Of a stretch of DNA of 9,532 nt, positions 1 to 7,007 are shown piece by piece. The stretch covers positions 1-9,532 of the forward strand of contig JABMOP010000555.1 of NCBI GenBank assembly GCA_013204125.1, written 5' to 3'. The position numbers and the translations under genes were made by a program. Within the stretch, counting starts at the first letter, position 1. Each line of letters begins with the position of its first letter. This DNA comes from Rhodospirillales bacterium (GTDB taxonomy: Bacteria > Pseudomonadota > Alphaproteobacteria > Rhodospirillales > UBA2165). The notes under the pieces are model-generated. The model did not search any database, was not told the DNA's origin, and worked only from the letters and a program-made list of their open reading frames with translations.

Positions 1-145
1 AAATACGATAGGCGGTATTGCCGTCTTCAGTCACCAACCGGCCCTCTTTCAACACAAGTTTTTGACCGGACCGAGGGCATTGCAATAGGCCGATAAGCTT
101 TGGGTCGATTGAATTATTATGCGACGAATCTGAATTTCGAGACAT
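1..145 (-). CDS. Trm112 / UPF0434 (YcaR-like) family protein, N-terminal part; 3' end outside window
   Basis: Reading the minus strand from an ATG at 145-143 gives 48 open codons to the window edge. Residues 13-24 read IDPKLIGLLQCP, followed by a basic/glycine stretch, LVLKEGRLVTEDG and AYRI. This is the usual opening of Trm112/UPF0434 proteins (a D-x-K-L-L-x-x-L-x-C-P core, then a strand pair and 'AYPIRDGIP'). Family members are small (about 60-70 residues) zinc-ribbon-like proteins. Some activate tRNA or protein methyltransferases, but most bacterial members have no assigned role. Only one cysteine (C23) is visible before the edge, so zinc binding is doubtful in this part. An AAGGA-type ribosome site lies about 8 bases upstream (minus-strand reading of 154-158). 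It is divergent from the radical SAM gene. The visible segment is short, but the match is characteristic. Confidence 0.78.
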   Translation of the reverse strand, partial: MSRNSDSSHNNSIDPKLIGLLQCPRSGQKLVLKEGRLVTEDGNTAYRI

Positions 146-308
146 TAATGCAGTCCTTACCGGCGTCATAATAATTCGATGGCATTGAAGATACGTGGAG
201 AATGATTATTAGTGACATCACCATTACAGCACATTAAATATTCCACGAAGTTCGGGAGGACAAGCTCCGCATGATAAAACATGCTATAACAGCCACCGGA
301 GAAAATGA
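146..308. promoter_or_regulatory. Divergent intergenic region between the Trm112-like gene and the radical SAM gene
   Basis: These 163 bases must carry start signals for both directions. On the plus strand a weak sigma-70-like pair can be drawn, TTGAAG at 185-190 and TATTAG at 207-212 with a 16-base spacer, but the -10 box matches only four consensus positions. The part nearest the radical SAM gene holds two ribosome binding sites. GGGAGGA at 254-260 serves a short ORF starting at 271. GGAG at 298-301 sits 7 bases before the radical SAM ATG. No terminator-like hairpin was seen. Confidence 0.4.
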
Positions 309-336
309 ATGCGGTTGCGACAAGCACGAAAAATAA
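271..336 (+). CDS. Possible 21-residue leader peptide overlapping the radical SAM start
   Basis: An ATG at 271 opens 21 codons ending at TAA 334-336. The peptide reads MIKHAITATG ENECGCDKHE K, with a Cys-x-Cys pair near its end. Its ribosome site, GGGAGGA at 254-260, is among the strongest Shine-Dalgarno matches in the window, although the 10-base spacing is slightly long. The ORF runs 28 bases into the radical SAM gene in another frame, so its translation could unwind or couple to that gene's own site (GGAG at 298-301, inside this ORF). It may be a leader peptide, a tiny peptide substrate, or chance. Nothing ties it to a known family, and so short an ORF can arise randomly. Confidence 0.25.
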   Translation: MIKHAITATGENECGCDKHEK

Positions 337-1865
337 GACACGTTGCGTTGGTGCGGGGAGCTATATTTTCAACGTCCCGATCCATCAATAACGAGGCGAC
401 ACCGAGTATCGCTTTTGCCTATATTGCTGCATATCTCATAAATCGGGGGTACAAAGTTACCATCGTTGACGGCGTTGCTGAAGGGCTTAATCAAGTTTGG
501 CATCCCGAAAATTACACGGGATTCCAATGTCAGGGACTGGCACCGGATGAGATTATCAAACGAATTCCCAAGGATGCGGACGTAATCGGATTCTCCACGA
601 TGTTCTCGGGAGAGTGGCCGGTAATCCGCGACCTGATAAATTCCGTTCAGCTCAGCTTTCCAGATGCACTTATAGTTGCCGGCGGTGAACATATAACCGC
701 TCTCTCCGAATATAGCCTACGTGACTGCCCCAGTTTAGATTTGTGCGTTCGCGGCGAAGGCGAACACACTTTTTTTGAAGTACTAGAAGCCTTCGAGGAA
801 GACGGCGATTTTTCAAAAATCGGTGGTGTCGCATATTTAGACGAGGATGGCCAATTTCAATGTTCAGGCGATCTTCCTCGAATACGCCAAGGCGGGGATA
901 TCTCGTGGCCATATTGGCCCGAAGGATATCTGGAAAAATTCTGGGCGGCGGGAAAATCCTACGGGGTTCAGAGCAAGCGCGATATGCCGATGTTGTTGTC
1001 GCGCGGATGTCCTTATCAATGCACCTTCTGTTCGAGCGCAAACATGTGGACCACGCGGTATATCCTGCGTGATGCCGACGACATCGTTGCAGAGGTAAAA
1101 TCTTATATTAAGCGATACGATATAACTGCCGTGCAACTTTATGATTTGACCGCAATTACCAAGAAAAATTGGACCAAAAATTTTATCAATAAAATTCTGA
1201 GTAATAATATTGCGATAAACTGGTCCTTGCCGTCTGGCACCCGCGGCGAAGTATTGGATGACGAAATACTAGGGCTTCTAAAAAAAATGGGATGCAACTA
1301 TTTGGTCTATGCGCCCGAGAGCGGATCGGAAGAAACGCTCGCAAAGATTAAAAAACGCATCACCTTAGAAAAAATCACCAAGTCAGTCCTGACGGCGAAG
1401 GAAAATGGGCTGGTAGTTCGAACAAATTTAATCATCGGTTTCCCCCATGAATTGCGCCGCCATGTCTTTAAAACTATTCGTTATGGATTAAAATTGGCAG
1501 CTAAAGGTGTTGATGAAGTTTCCATAAACATTTTTTCACCATATCCAGGAACTGAAATATTTGGCCAACTGATGGCGTCTGAGCGAATCCAATTGGGAGA
1601 TGATTATTTTCTTTCTCTGACGTCCCTTAATAGCGATTACACGGTTACCAACCCACTTACGGTAAATGATAATATCGGGCCGCGCGAACTGGCTTTTTAC
1701 CGTATCGCATTTATGCTGGCTAATTACGGCTTGGGATATCTTTTCTTTCCGTCCCGGATTGTCCGGACCCTTACCAACATATTTTCGGACAAGGGAACAA
1801 CGACTGTTCTCGAGCATCGGCTCAAGGACTTATTACAGCGTAAACGGAAAAGCTCGGCAATTTGA
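309..1865 (+). CDS. B12-binding-type radical SAM protein
   Basis: A 518-residue cytoplasmic enzyme expected to bind a [4Fe-4S] cluster and S-adenosylmethionine and to perform radical chemistry, often methylation or rearrangement of an unactivated carbon. Residues about 10-195 form the Rossmann-like cobalamin-binding domain (PSIAFAYIAAYLINRGY, VIGFSTMFS at 92-100, VAGGEH at 123-128). The radical SAM cluster motif is RGCPYQCTFCS at 232-242, with C234, C238 and C241. YAPESGSEETL (334-344) and LIIGFPHE (374-381) are typical later strands. The position of the DxHxxG cobalamin-ligand motif reads DGVAEG at 54-59, with valine replacing the histidine, so cobalamin would bind without lower-axial histidine. 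The C-terminal 60 residues contain a hydrophobic patch (FMLANYGLGYLFFP), perhaps for membrane contact. The start is fixed by an in-frame TGA immediately upstream and by GGAG at 298-301. The substrate is unknown; the setting suggests a sugar, lipid carrier or other envelope molecule. Confidence 0.93.
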   Translation: MRLRQARKIRHVALVRGAIFSTSRSINNEATPSIAFAYIAAYLINRGYKVTIVDGVAEGLNQVWHPENYTGFQCQGLAPDEIIKRIPKDADVIGFSTMFSGEWPVIRDLINSVQLSFPDALIVAGGEHITALSEYSLRDCPSLDLCVRGEGEHTFFEVLEAFEEDGDFSKIGGVAYLDEDGQFQCSGDLPRIRQGGDISWPYWPEGYLEKFWAAGKSYGVQSKRDMPMLLSRGCPYQCTFCSSANMWTTRYILRDADDIVAEVKSYIKRYDITAVQLYDLTAITKKNWTKNFINKILSNNIAINWSLPSGTRGEVLDDEILGLLKKMGCNYLVYAPESGSEETLAKIKKRITLEKITKSVLTAKENGLVVRTNLIIGFPHELRRHVFKTIRYGLKLAAKGVDEVSINIFSPYPGTEIFGQLMASERIQLGDDYFLSLTSLNSDYTVTNPLTVNDNIGPRELAFYRIAFMLANYGLGYLFFPSRIVRTLTNIFSDKGTTTVLEHRLKDLLQRKRKSSAI

Positions 1866-1885
1866 TTGGCGAACAGTTAGGCGGT

Positions 1886-1906
1886 GAACCGAAACCAGAT
1901 CGGTTC
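1886..1906. repeat. Perfect 7-bp inverted repeat (hairpin) between the radical SAM and YfhO-like genes
   Basis: GAACCGA at 1886-1892 and TCGGTTC at 1900-1906 are exact reverse complements around a 7-base loop (AACCAGA). No run of T follows, so it does not look like an intrinsic terminator. It may be an mRNA processing or stabilising hairpin in a two-gene transcript, or a protein-binding palindrome ahead of the next gene. Confidence 0.5.
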
Positions 1907-1950
1907 CGGTAGTATAGCCCGAATGCAATTAATTGAGATTGATACCAACT

Positions 1951-4014
1951 ATGCGATTCGAAAGAGAATTTACCGTACTTACAAAAAACAAATTACCATT
2001 CTTTATAATTTTATGGCTATCGCTCGATTTTATCATTCTTGGAAAATTTGCTTTTATCTCCATGGGAGACAACGCTGACATTGTTTTGTCGGGTTTGATC
2101 GCCAACAAAAAATTGGGTGATTCGGTACAATTTTGGAACATGTTTTCGACCGGGGGAGTGGACCGAATCGCTCAGGGATATTATGGCGCCTTGGATGTTT
2201 GGCTGTTTAAATACCTGCCCGGTTGGTTTGCCTATCAACTGCGCGCCGTCTCACAGATAATCGCCGCCGTTCTTGGCACCTATTTTCTCTGCCGAAGAAA
2301 TCTTGGTTTTTCTCCACTTGCCAGTGCCGTCAGTGGGTTCCTATACGCACAAGTGGCTTTTAGCGGGCAGCTGATTCAATCAGTCATGTTGTATTTACCG
2401 GTCAGTATTTTGGCTCTCTCTCTGGTTTTAGAAAATCCAGCCAAAATAATAAGGTGGGCTTTTCTTATATTTATCGGCCTCGTTATTAGTTTGACCGCCT
2501 ATCTATCCCGCCTTGCCCCGTTTTTGGCATTCGTCCACTTTCTTTGGTTTGCTTTCGTCGAACGAAAACAAAACCCGCGCGATTGGGGAATAATAATTTT
2601 ATTCTCGATTGCCGTTGTTGGTTTGCGATTTCCCGATTATATGGCCGCAATTGCGAACGGCTTAATTTCCGATCGCCACGAAGCCCAGATATTTTCAAAT
2701 TATTCACCAATCAATGTCTTACAAAATTTGGTGCCGAGTTTTTACAATCCGGTTCGAGTCATTGCTACGGCATGTCTGGTTCTTGCCTTAATTTTTTGTT
2801 GGAAAAATGTTCGAAATTTTAACCGCATTGCGGCTGCCCTGATCGTCGGAATTGGCTTGGCCTTGATTGCGACGATGCTGAGACCAGTGTTTACGCCTTA
2901 TTTGCCGTTGCTGGGTAGTTTCGATTTAGGCCGCATGATTGAATATTTATGGATATTTATGGCGATGGGCGCGGGCGGCTTTGTTCATTGGTTGGAAACA
3001 GCCAAGAAACGTAACGGAGAATTGCAATCTGATTCCAAATTACTATTTAAAAAGGCGCCCGTATTGATCATCATTCTAATATTCGCCGCCTCTTTGAATG
3101 CAAAATACAAAACAGCAAAAGATTGGATAAGCCAAGGCTCCTACGTGAATGTATTTGAAAGTCCGGTTTATATGGATTTAGCCGGCCGAATGAGAAAAAT
3201 AGGACTTCCAAACCGCGTTGCAACTTTCCAAATTTATCCAAATATTCTCCATGCCTACGGAATCGAAACGGTCGGCGGGTATCAAGCCTTACAATTGAAA
3301 CGATACAAGGAATTTTGGAATAAGGTAATTGCGCCCTCCCAATCCAACCATCGTGGAGACCGGTTTATGCTCAACCCGGCAATCTTCAAACCCGATTGGG
3401 ATTTTTCGGCCGAATATAATGTCAAACTGTTGTCCTTGGCTAATATGAAATTCGTCGTATCGAGGGACCGTCTTTCCTCCCCGAATTTAATTCCGATTAG
3501 GGAACTGGATAAGCCTTGGCACAGTCTCACGACATTCGAGAAAGTGAAAAAAAATGCCGTCAATAATTTTACCGGTCACGATGATTTGTATGTCTATGAA
3601 AACGCAAACGCGTTTCCACGTTTCTTTTTCGGCAAATCAATAAAGAGTTTTGCATCAAGCGATCAAACGCTCGACGCCATGGCCAAAGCCACTCTTAAGG
3701 ACTTAAGAGAAAGCGTATATCTCGAAAAGAGCTATTTGACAGACGACTTTTCGGGAAAAACGACGCTTGGTGGCGGGCGCATTGAACTTCTGAAATATTC
3801 GGCCGATGAAATCAGTCTACGCATCGAATTGCAAGGTGACGGATTTTTGGTTGCCACCAATGGATTTTCACCCTTCTGGACCGTATCAATTGATGGCAAA
3901 CCAGGGAAAATCGTTCCGGCGTATCATACGTTTTGGGGCGTGTTTTTGCCAAAATCTACCAAGACGATTGTTTTTAAATATGTCGTCCCATGGCGACTTG
4001 GATACGGCAATTAG
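1951..4014 (+). CDS. YfhO-like multi-pass membrane protein (probable GT-C-type glycosyltransferase)
   Basis: A 687-residue inner-membrane protein. About ten hydrophobic segments occupy the first 380 residues, including FFIILWLSLDFIILGKFAFI near the start, IIRWAFLIFIGLVISL and APVLIIILIFAASL. An acidic loop, GDNADI, follows the first helix, where GT-C enzymes usually keep catalytic acids. The soluble C-terminal half shows features typical of YfhO-type proteins: LLSLANMKFVVS, then LYVYENANAFPRFFF, then a final beta domain with GFLVATNGFSPFWTVSIDGK and WGVFLPKSTKTIVFKYVVPW. YfhO-family proteins glycosylate cell-wall polymers from polyprenyl-phosphate sugars on the outer face of the membrane. ATG 1951 was chosen. 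A TTG at 1933 in the same frame would add six residues, and neither has a clear ribosome site. It follows the radical SAM gene by 85 bp on the same strand and may be co-transcribed. Acceptor and sugar are unknown. Confidence 0.82.
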   Translation: MRFEREFTVLTKNKLPFFIILWLSLDFIILGKFAFISMGDNADIVLSGLIANKKLGDSVQFWNMFSTGGVDRIAQGYYGALDVWLFKYLPGWFAYQLRAVSQIIAAVLGTYFLCRRNLGFSPLASAVSGFLYAQVAFSGQLIQSVMLYLPVSILALSLVLENPAKIIRWAFLIFIGLVISLTAYLSRLAPFLAFVHFLWFAFVERKQNPRDWGIIILFSIAVVGLRFPDYMAAIANGLISDRHEAQIFSNYSPINVLQNLVPSFYNPVRVIATACLVLALIFCWKNVRNFNRIAAALIVGIGLALIATMLRPVFTPYLPLLGSFDLGRMIEYLWIFMAMGAGGFVHWLETAKKRNGELQSDSKLLFKKAPVLIIILIFAASLNAKYKTAKDWISQGSYVNVFESPVYMDLAGRMRKIGLPNRVATFQIYPNILHAYGIETVGGYQALQLKRYKEFWNKVIAPSQSNHRGDRFMLNPAIFKPDWDFSAEYNVKLLSLANMKFVVSRDRLSSPNLIPIRELDKPWHSLTTFEKVKKNAVNNFTGHDDLYVYENANAFPRFFFGKSIKSFASSDQTLDAMAKATLKDLRESVYLEKSYLTDDFSGKTTLGGGRIELLKYSADEISLRIELQGDGFLVATNGFSPFWTVSIDGKPGKIVPAYHTFWGVFLPKSTKTIVFKYVVPWRLGYGN

Positions 4015-4017
4015 AGC

Positions 4018-4758
4018 TTAAATTCGTTCAAGTACGCAAAGTAATCGGAATGCCATCAACTGCTTTAGAATTTTTGGTAATTTCTCTTCGAGGCGCAGCA
4101 AAAAAGGAACCAGAAAACCAGGTACAAGCGTCCATCGTCTGAATCCACCGGACAGCACATAAGTAAATATATCGAAACGATAGCAGGTGATTTTCTGCAA
4201 CTCAGGAAACCTACGCTCCAATTGTTCAGGATGACGTTCAAACAGCAACGTCGGAATTGCCTGATTGGCGTCAAAGGGGTCTCGTTTCGGGTCCGGATCG
4301 CCGGAATCAAATTTTAATGGGTCCTCATTCATCCTAACGGGTTCAGGATGTAAGAACTTGTAGACGGGATAGCTTAATAGGGTGATCGCCGGCTCCAGAA
4401 CCACAATTCGACCGCCAGGACGCAATAAGCGCGAAGCTTCACTAAAAAATTTCTGCGGGATTGCCAAGTGATGCAACGTATCAATCATTACAATATTGGC
4501 AAAATAGCCATTAGAAAATGGTAAGGCGTGGGCGTCAGCTACGGCGTCTAACCAAGGTAAGGACTGAATGTCTATACTGACGACCTTACCCGAAAACATT
4601 TGTTTTAAATTTCCAATGCCGCTGCCGATTTCCAACGTCGGGCCGTCGACGCACCAAGTTTGAATTAACCGGCAATATTCACTGTAGATTAGACGCAAGC
4701 TCTTTTTCTTCAGCCATATTTCGCGATGGGCTAAAGTTGGGGAATTTACGGCAACCAT
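4018..4758 (-). CDS. Class I SAM-dependent methyltransferase
   Basis: A 246-residue soluble enzyme of the Methyltransf_11 type. Motif I is LEIGSGIGN (42-50). The acidic ribose-binding residue is D63 in VSIDI. DAHALPF (75-81) and MIDTLHHL (91-98) are the usual middle motifs, and LLRPGGRIVVLEP (111-123) is the post-motif strand. The C-terminal half (about 125-246) contains a Pro/Asp-rich stretch, EDPLKFDSGDPDPKRDPFD, and a hydrophobic/basic end (LVPGFLVPFLLRLEEKL) that could touch the membrane. The upstream fusion gene ends only 3 bases before this ATG, so the two are almost certainly one transcript, possibly with coupled translation, since only a distant AAGG is present as ribosome site. Its stop codon lies 3 bases from the stop of the convergent YfhO-like gene. 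The substrate is unknown; an O-, N- or C-methylation of a sugar or lipid-linked intermediate is the simplest idea. Confidence 0.9.
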   Translation of the reverse strand: MVAVNSPTLAHREIWLKKKSLRLIYSEYCRLIQTWCVDGPTLEIGSGIGNLKQMFSGKVVSIDIQSLPWLDAVADAHALPFSNGYFANIVMIDTLHHLAIPQKFFSEASRLLRPGGRIVVLEPAITLLSYPVYKFLHPEPVRMNEDPLKFDSGDPDPKRDPFDANQAIPTLLFERHPEQLERRFPELQKITCYRFDIFTYVLSGGFRRWTLVPGFLVPFLLRLEEKLPKILKQLMAFRLLCVLERI

Positions 4759-4761
4759 ATT

Positions 4762-6228
4762 CTAAAGCGCCTTGAGCTTGCGGAACGCAAACACCACCAT
4801 CTTTAATAATTGCCAACCATGACGAAACCGGGATATTTGTGTTGTGCCATAATTCCGGTTTGCATATCTGACGGGAATATCCACAGACTTTAGACCCAAT
4901 TTAGCGGCGCCGAAAATCAGATCGAAATCGCCGAAAGGGTCAAAATCGCCGAAATAATCTCGATTCTCAACAATTTTCAGGTAGTGGCTTTTGCGAAGCA
5001 CCTTTGTCCCACAAAGCGTGTCGGTGAATCGTTGATTAAGCAAATAGCTAAAGATGCGGGCAAATGTCCAATTGGCTATCAGATTTAAGAAGCGCATCGC
5101 CTGGTCTTCCATCGGGTAGACTAGACGAGTACCGGTAATGAACTCACCCTTGCCGTCGGTTATCGCCTGGTAGAATTTGGGCAGATCCTCGGGCGGAACC
5201 GTAAGGTCTGCGTCGAGTATCATTAACACATCTCCTTCAGCAGCGGCGAACCCGGTGGTAACAGCGTCGGCTTTGCCTTTGCCCGGCTGGCGTAAAACCT
5301 TGATGTTCCAGTCGGAGTATTCATCGCGGACTCTTTCACATTCTTCTAATGTACCGTCCGAACTGTGGCCTTCCACGAAAATGACCTCGATATCATCACA
5401 GAACCGCGGCAGCCGCCGAATGGCAGATTCGATATTACCTTTTTCGTTCCGGCAAGGTATTACGACAGTGCAGGAAAGGTTCGGGCTTTTTAAATGCCGT
5501 GTAGAACGTGCAATCACGTAGTTGCGTAAACAAGCGCGCCTAATCAGCGGTAGGGTGCCAATGAATAGGTTTAAGAATGGTCCTAGGCCAAAAAATTTCA
5601 TGGGAAAAAGTAATCGCCATTCGGCTGAAACGGCCTCGAAATCTGAAAGGTGAAGAAAGCCTATAAGGTCGGCAGTACTAAAATAATTACTTTCCGGCTG
5701 GGGCATTTGCATTCCCAAAGCTCTGCCCAACTTCAAAATCGGCTCCCAATGATAATTATAGTAGGAAACGACTAAGCGGGTCGATGGGCTACAGACTTTT
5801 TGAATGGCCTCGAACACAGCCATGCAGTCGTAAAACATCCCGATGGAATCTGAAATCACGACATAATCGAACTGTGTGTTAAGCGAATCGTAAACAGCAG
5901 GGTCAGCCGCATCACCCACCCTAAAATCAAAATTCGGGTGATTTTCCCGGGCCTTCTCGATCATCGCTGGACTTATGTCGATGCCCACACCGACTGCAGG
6001 ATTAAGGGCCCCCAACAATTGTCCAGTTCCGCATCCAACCTCCAACACCGAGGCATACTTTGGAACAATAAAACGAAGATATTTCCAATCTTCTTCGTGG
6101 AAATAGATGTTGCGACGAATCCATTCGTCGCGCTTGCTCGCCATGGCGTCATAATAAGATTGAATGCGTTTGTTGTGACTTGGTAGATCGGCTGAGGACA
6201 AAAAACTACTCCAATTATACGGTTCCAT
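4762..6228 (-). CDS. Bifunctional class I SAM methyltransferase / GT2 (DPM1-like) glycosyltransferase
   Basis: A 488-residue two-domain protein. The N-terminal methyltransferase (about 20-205) has motif I LEVGCGTGQ (62-70), the acidic residue in VGIDIS (D84) and VGDAADPAVYD (104-114). After a hydrophobic linker comes a family 2 glycosyltransferase (about 250-485) with VVIPCRNEKGNI (255-266), VEGHSSDGT (285-293), GKGKADAV, the metal-binding DAD at 339-341, TDTLCGTKVL (402-411) and FGDFDPFGDFDLIFG. The GT2 half resembles dolichol/polyprenyl-phosphate sugar synthases and lacks C-terminal membrane helices. Such fusions are known in Proteobacteria, but their sugars are mostly undefined. It likely transfers a sugar to a polyprenyl phosphate or glycan intermediate on the cytoplasmic side, with a paired methylation. 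ATG 6228 has no good ribosome site. An in-frame TTG at 6201-6199, preceded at seven bases by GGAG, would remove nine residues and is a real alternative. First gene of a two-gene minus-strand unit. Confidence 0.93.
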   Translation of the reverse strand: MEPYNWSSFLSSADLPSHNKRIQSYYDAMASKRDEWIRRNIYFHEEDWKYLRFIVPKYASVLEVGCGTGQLLGALNPAVGVGIDISPAMIEKARENHPNFDFRVGDAADPAVYDSLNTQFDYVVISDSIGMFYDCMAVFEAIQKVCSPSTRLVVSYYNYHWEPILKLGRALGMQMPQPESNYFSTADLIGFLHLSDFEAVSAEWRLLFPMKFFGLGPFLNLFIGTLPLIRRACLRNYVIARSTRHLKSPNLSCTVVIPCRNEKGNIESAIRRLPRFCDDIEVIFVEGHSSDGTLEECERVRDEYSDWNIKVLRQPGKGKADAVTTGFAAAEGDVLMILDADLTVPPEDLPKFYQAITDGKGEFITGTRLVYPMEDQAMRFLNLIANWTFARIFSYLLNQRFTDTLCGTKVLRKSHYLKIVENRDYFGDFDPFGDFDLIFGAAKLGLKSVDIPVRYANRNYGTTQISRFRHGWQLLKMVVFAFRKLKAL

Positions 6229-6566
6229 TCAGGATATTAATAAAACTGAATATCAAATTTGGATTATTTTTAGAGGTTAGTCCTCGATAAACAAGCCAAA
6301 TACTGAACAACAAGCTATTGTACTGGATTTGTGATCTGATGCTGTAAGATTGCTCGCAAATTCCAGCCATTAAGCCTGCTTCCGGATGATCTTTTGCCAA
6401 ATGGAGATTGATGATTTGAGCTGATCAGGTTTCTCGGATGAAGCCATGAGCTATAGAACGTCATCAGTTGAATGAATGGTGCAATTCTGATAATTGAAAT
6501 CGCGATATCGATCGTGTGTTCGTTTGCCTAAGGCAAATTCAAATCAACGCTCAAACGAGGGCTAAC
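6229..6566. promoter_or_regulatory. Divergent intergenic region upstream of the MT/GT2 gene and of the Tat small subunit/GMC pair
   Basis: About 340 bases without a credible gene. It must hold promoters for transcription to the left (minus strand) and to the right (plus strand), but no convincing -35/-10 pair was found in either direction. Overlapping short palindromes (CGATATCG at 6503-6510, CGATCG at 6509-6514) lie near 6500-6514. The plus-strand ribosome site GAGGG at 6557-6561 is at the right end. A 61-codon minus-strand ORF (6400 to 6215) has no ribosome site or recognisable motif and overlaps the MT/GT2 start, so it is not called. Confidence 0.4.
6233..6254. repeat. AT-rich inverted repeat next to the methyltransferase/GT2 start
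   Basis: GATATT at 6233-6238 and AATATC at 6249-6254 are exact reverse complements with a 10-base AT-rich loop. They lie just upstream of the minus-strand ATG at 6228, where a ribosome would load. It could be a weak mRNA hairpin or a protein site, but stretches of this composition form such repeats by chance. Confidence 0.3.
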
Positions 6567-7007
6567 TTGGCTTGTAACAATAACACTTTATTCTTAAATC
6601 GCCGCCAATTTGCCGTGGCAGCTCTTGGCCAAGTTGTTCTTTCTGTTTTTTTGTCGAATACGACTGTGGCAAATAGTATTGATTCGGTCCACCGAATGTT
6701 GCGGTCGGCAACTCCAAATCTTGATGCCGCAAATGTTGTTGGATTGTGCGTCTTGGATACCCTTCCTCGATTGGCAGGAGACGCAAAAAGGCATTTAAGT
6801 TGGTTAAGCCAAGAAGTTGCGTCCCCACAGAGCAGCTTTGCTCGTGATCGGTCAGCGTATTGCAAATTTGTTCGTGAAAAAATCAGACAAGACTTGTTGT
6901 CCGATAATATTGTGACGATTGATGGATGGGTTATGGCTCGCTCAGAAGCCGTTTTTTGTGCTGTGGTAGCGCAATTTAATACAGAGAAAATCAGATATGC
7001 TGTTTGA
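6567..7007 (+). CDS. Tat-signal small subunit of a GMC-type dehydrogenase
   Basis: A protein of 146 residues from the TTG at 6567, chosen because GAGGG (6557-6561) lies five bases upstream and because it gives a compact Tat signal. A GTG at 6516 in the same frame would add 17 residues but has no ribosome site. NRRQFAVAALG (residues 11-21) is a twin-arginine motif followed by a hydrophobic stretch and a possible cleavage point after TTVA (residue 35). Near the C-terminus are AYCKFVREKIRQDLL and DGWVMARSEAVFCAVVA. A 'GW-x-x-(S/A)-x-(S/T)EA-x-x-CA' ending is typical of small subunits paired with FAD-dependent GMC sugar/alcohol dehydrogenases (gluconate 2-dehydrogenase subunit 3 / FAD-SLDH type). 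It overlaps the GMC gene by 11 bases, implying coupled translation. Expected role: partner and Tat carrier for the flavoprotein. The family assignment comes from remembered motifs and context. Confidence 0.7.
   Translation: MACNNNTLFLNRRQFAVAALGQVVLSVFLSNTTVANSIDSVHRMLRSATPNLDAANVVGLCVLDTLPRLAGDAKRHLSWLSQEVASPQSSFARDRSAYCKFVREKIRQDLLSDNIVTIDGWVMARSEAVFCAVVAQFNTEKIRYAV

Noticed and set aside
670..1136. Several overlapping ORFs of 70-123 codons on both strands within the radical SAM gene
   Set aside because: Shadow frames; the radical SAM frame has clear domain motifs and the others are Arg/Cys-rich without family resemblance.
2944..2963. Near-perfect 10-bp tandem repeat (TATTTATGGA/TATTTATGGC)
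   Set aside because: Single short duplication inside a membrane segment of the YfhO-like gene, consistent with hydrophobic codon use in AT-rich DNA.
4925..4956. 15-bp-spaced direct repeat (AAATCGCCGAA twice)
   Set aside because: It encodes FGDFDPFGDFD in the GT2 domain, a conserved feature of this glycosyltransferase subfamily, so the repeat follows from the protein.
5177..5521. 114-codon plus-strand ORF inside the MT/GT2 gene
   Set aside because: Antisense shadow of the GT2 domain, Ser-rich, without ribosome site or recognised motif.
5547..5558. GCGGTAGGGTGC, close to the RfaH ops/JUMPstart core
   Set aside because: It lies on the plus strand inside the minus-strand MT/GT2 coding sequence, where it simply encodes part of GTLPLIR; a plus-direction RfaH-type operon does not run through here.
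6215..6400. 61-codon minus-strand ORF upstream of the MT/GT2 gene
   Set aside because: No ribosome site or motif, AT-rich random-looking composition, and it overlaps the MT/GT2 start in another frame.
6468..6496. TTGAAT followed 17 bases later by TAATTG as a promoter for the Tat/GMC pair
   Set aside because: The -10 element matches only two consensus positions; too weak to call.
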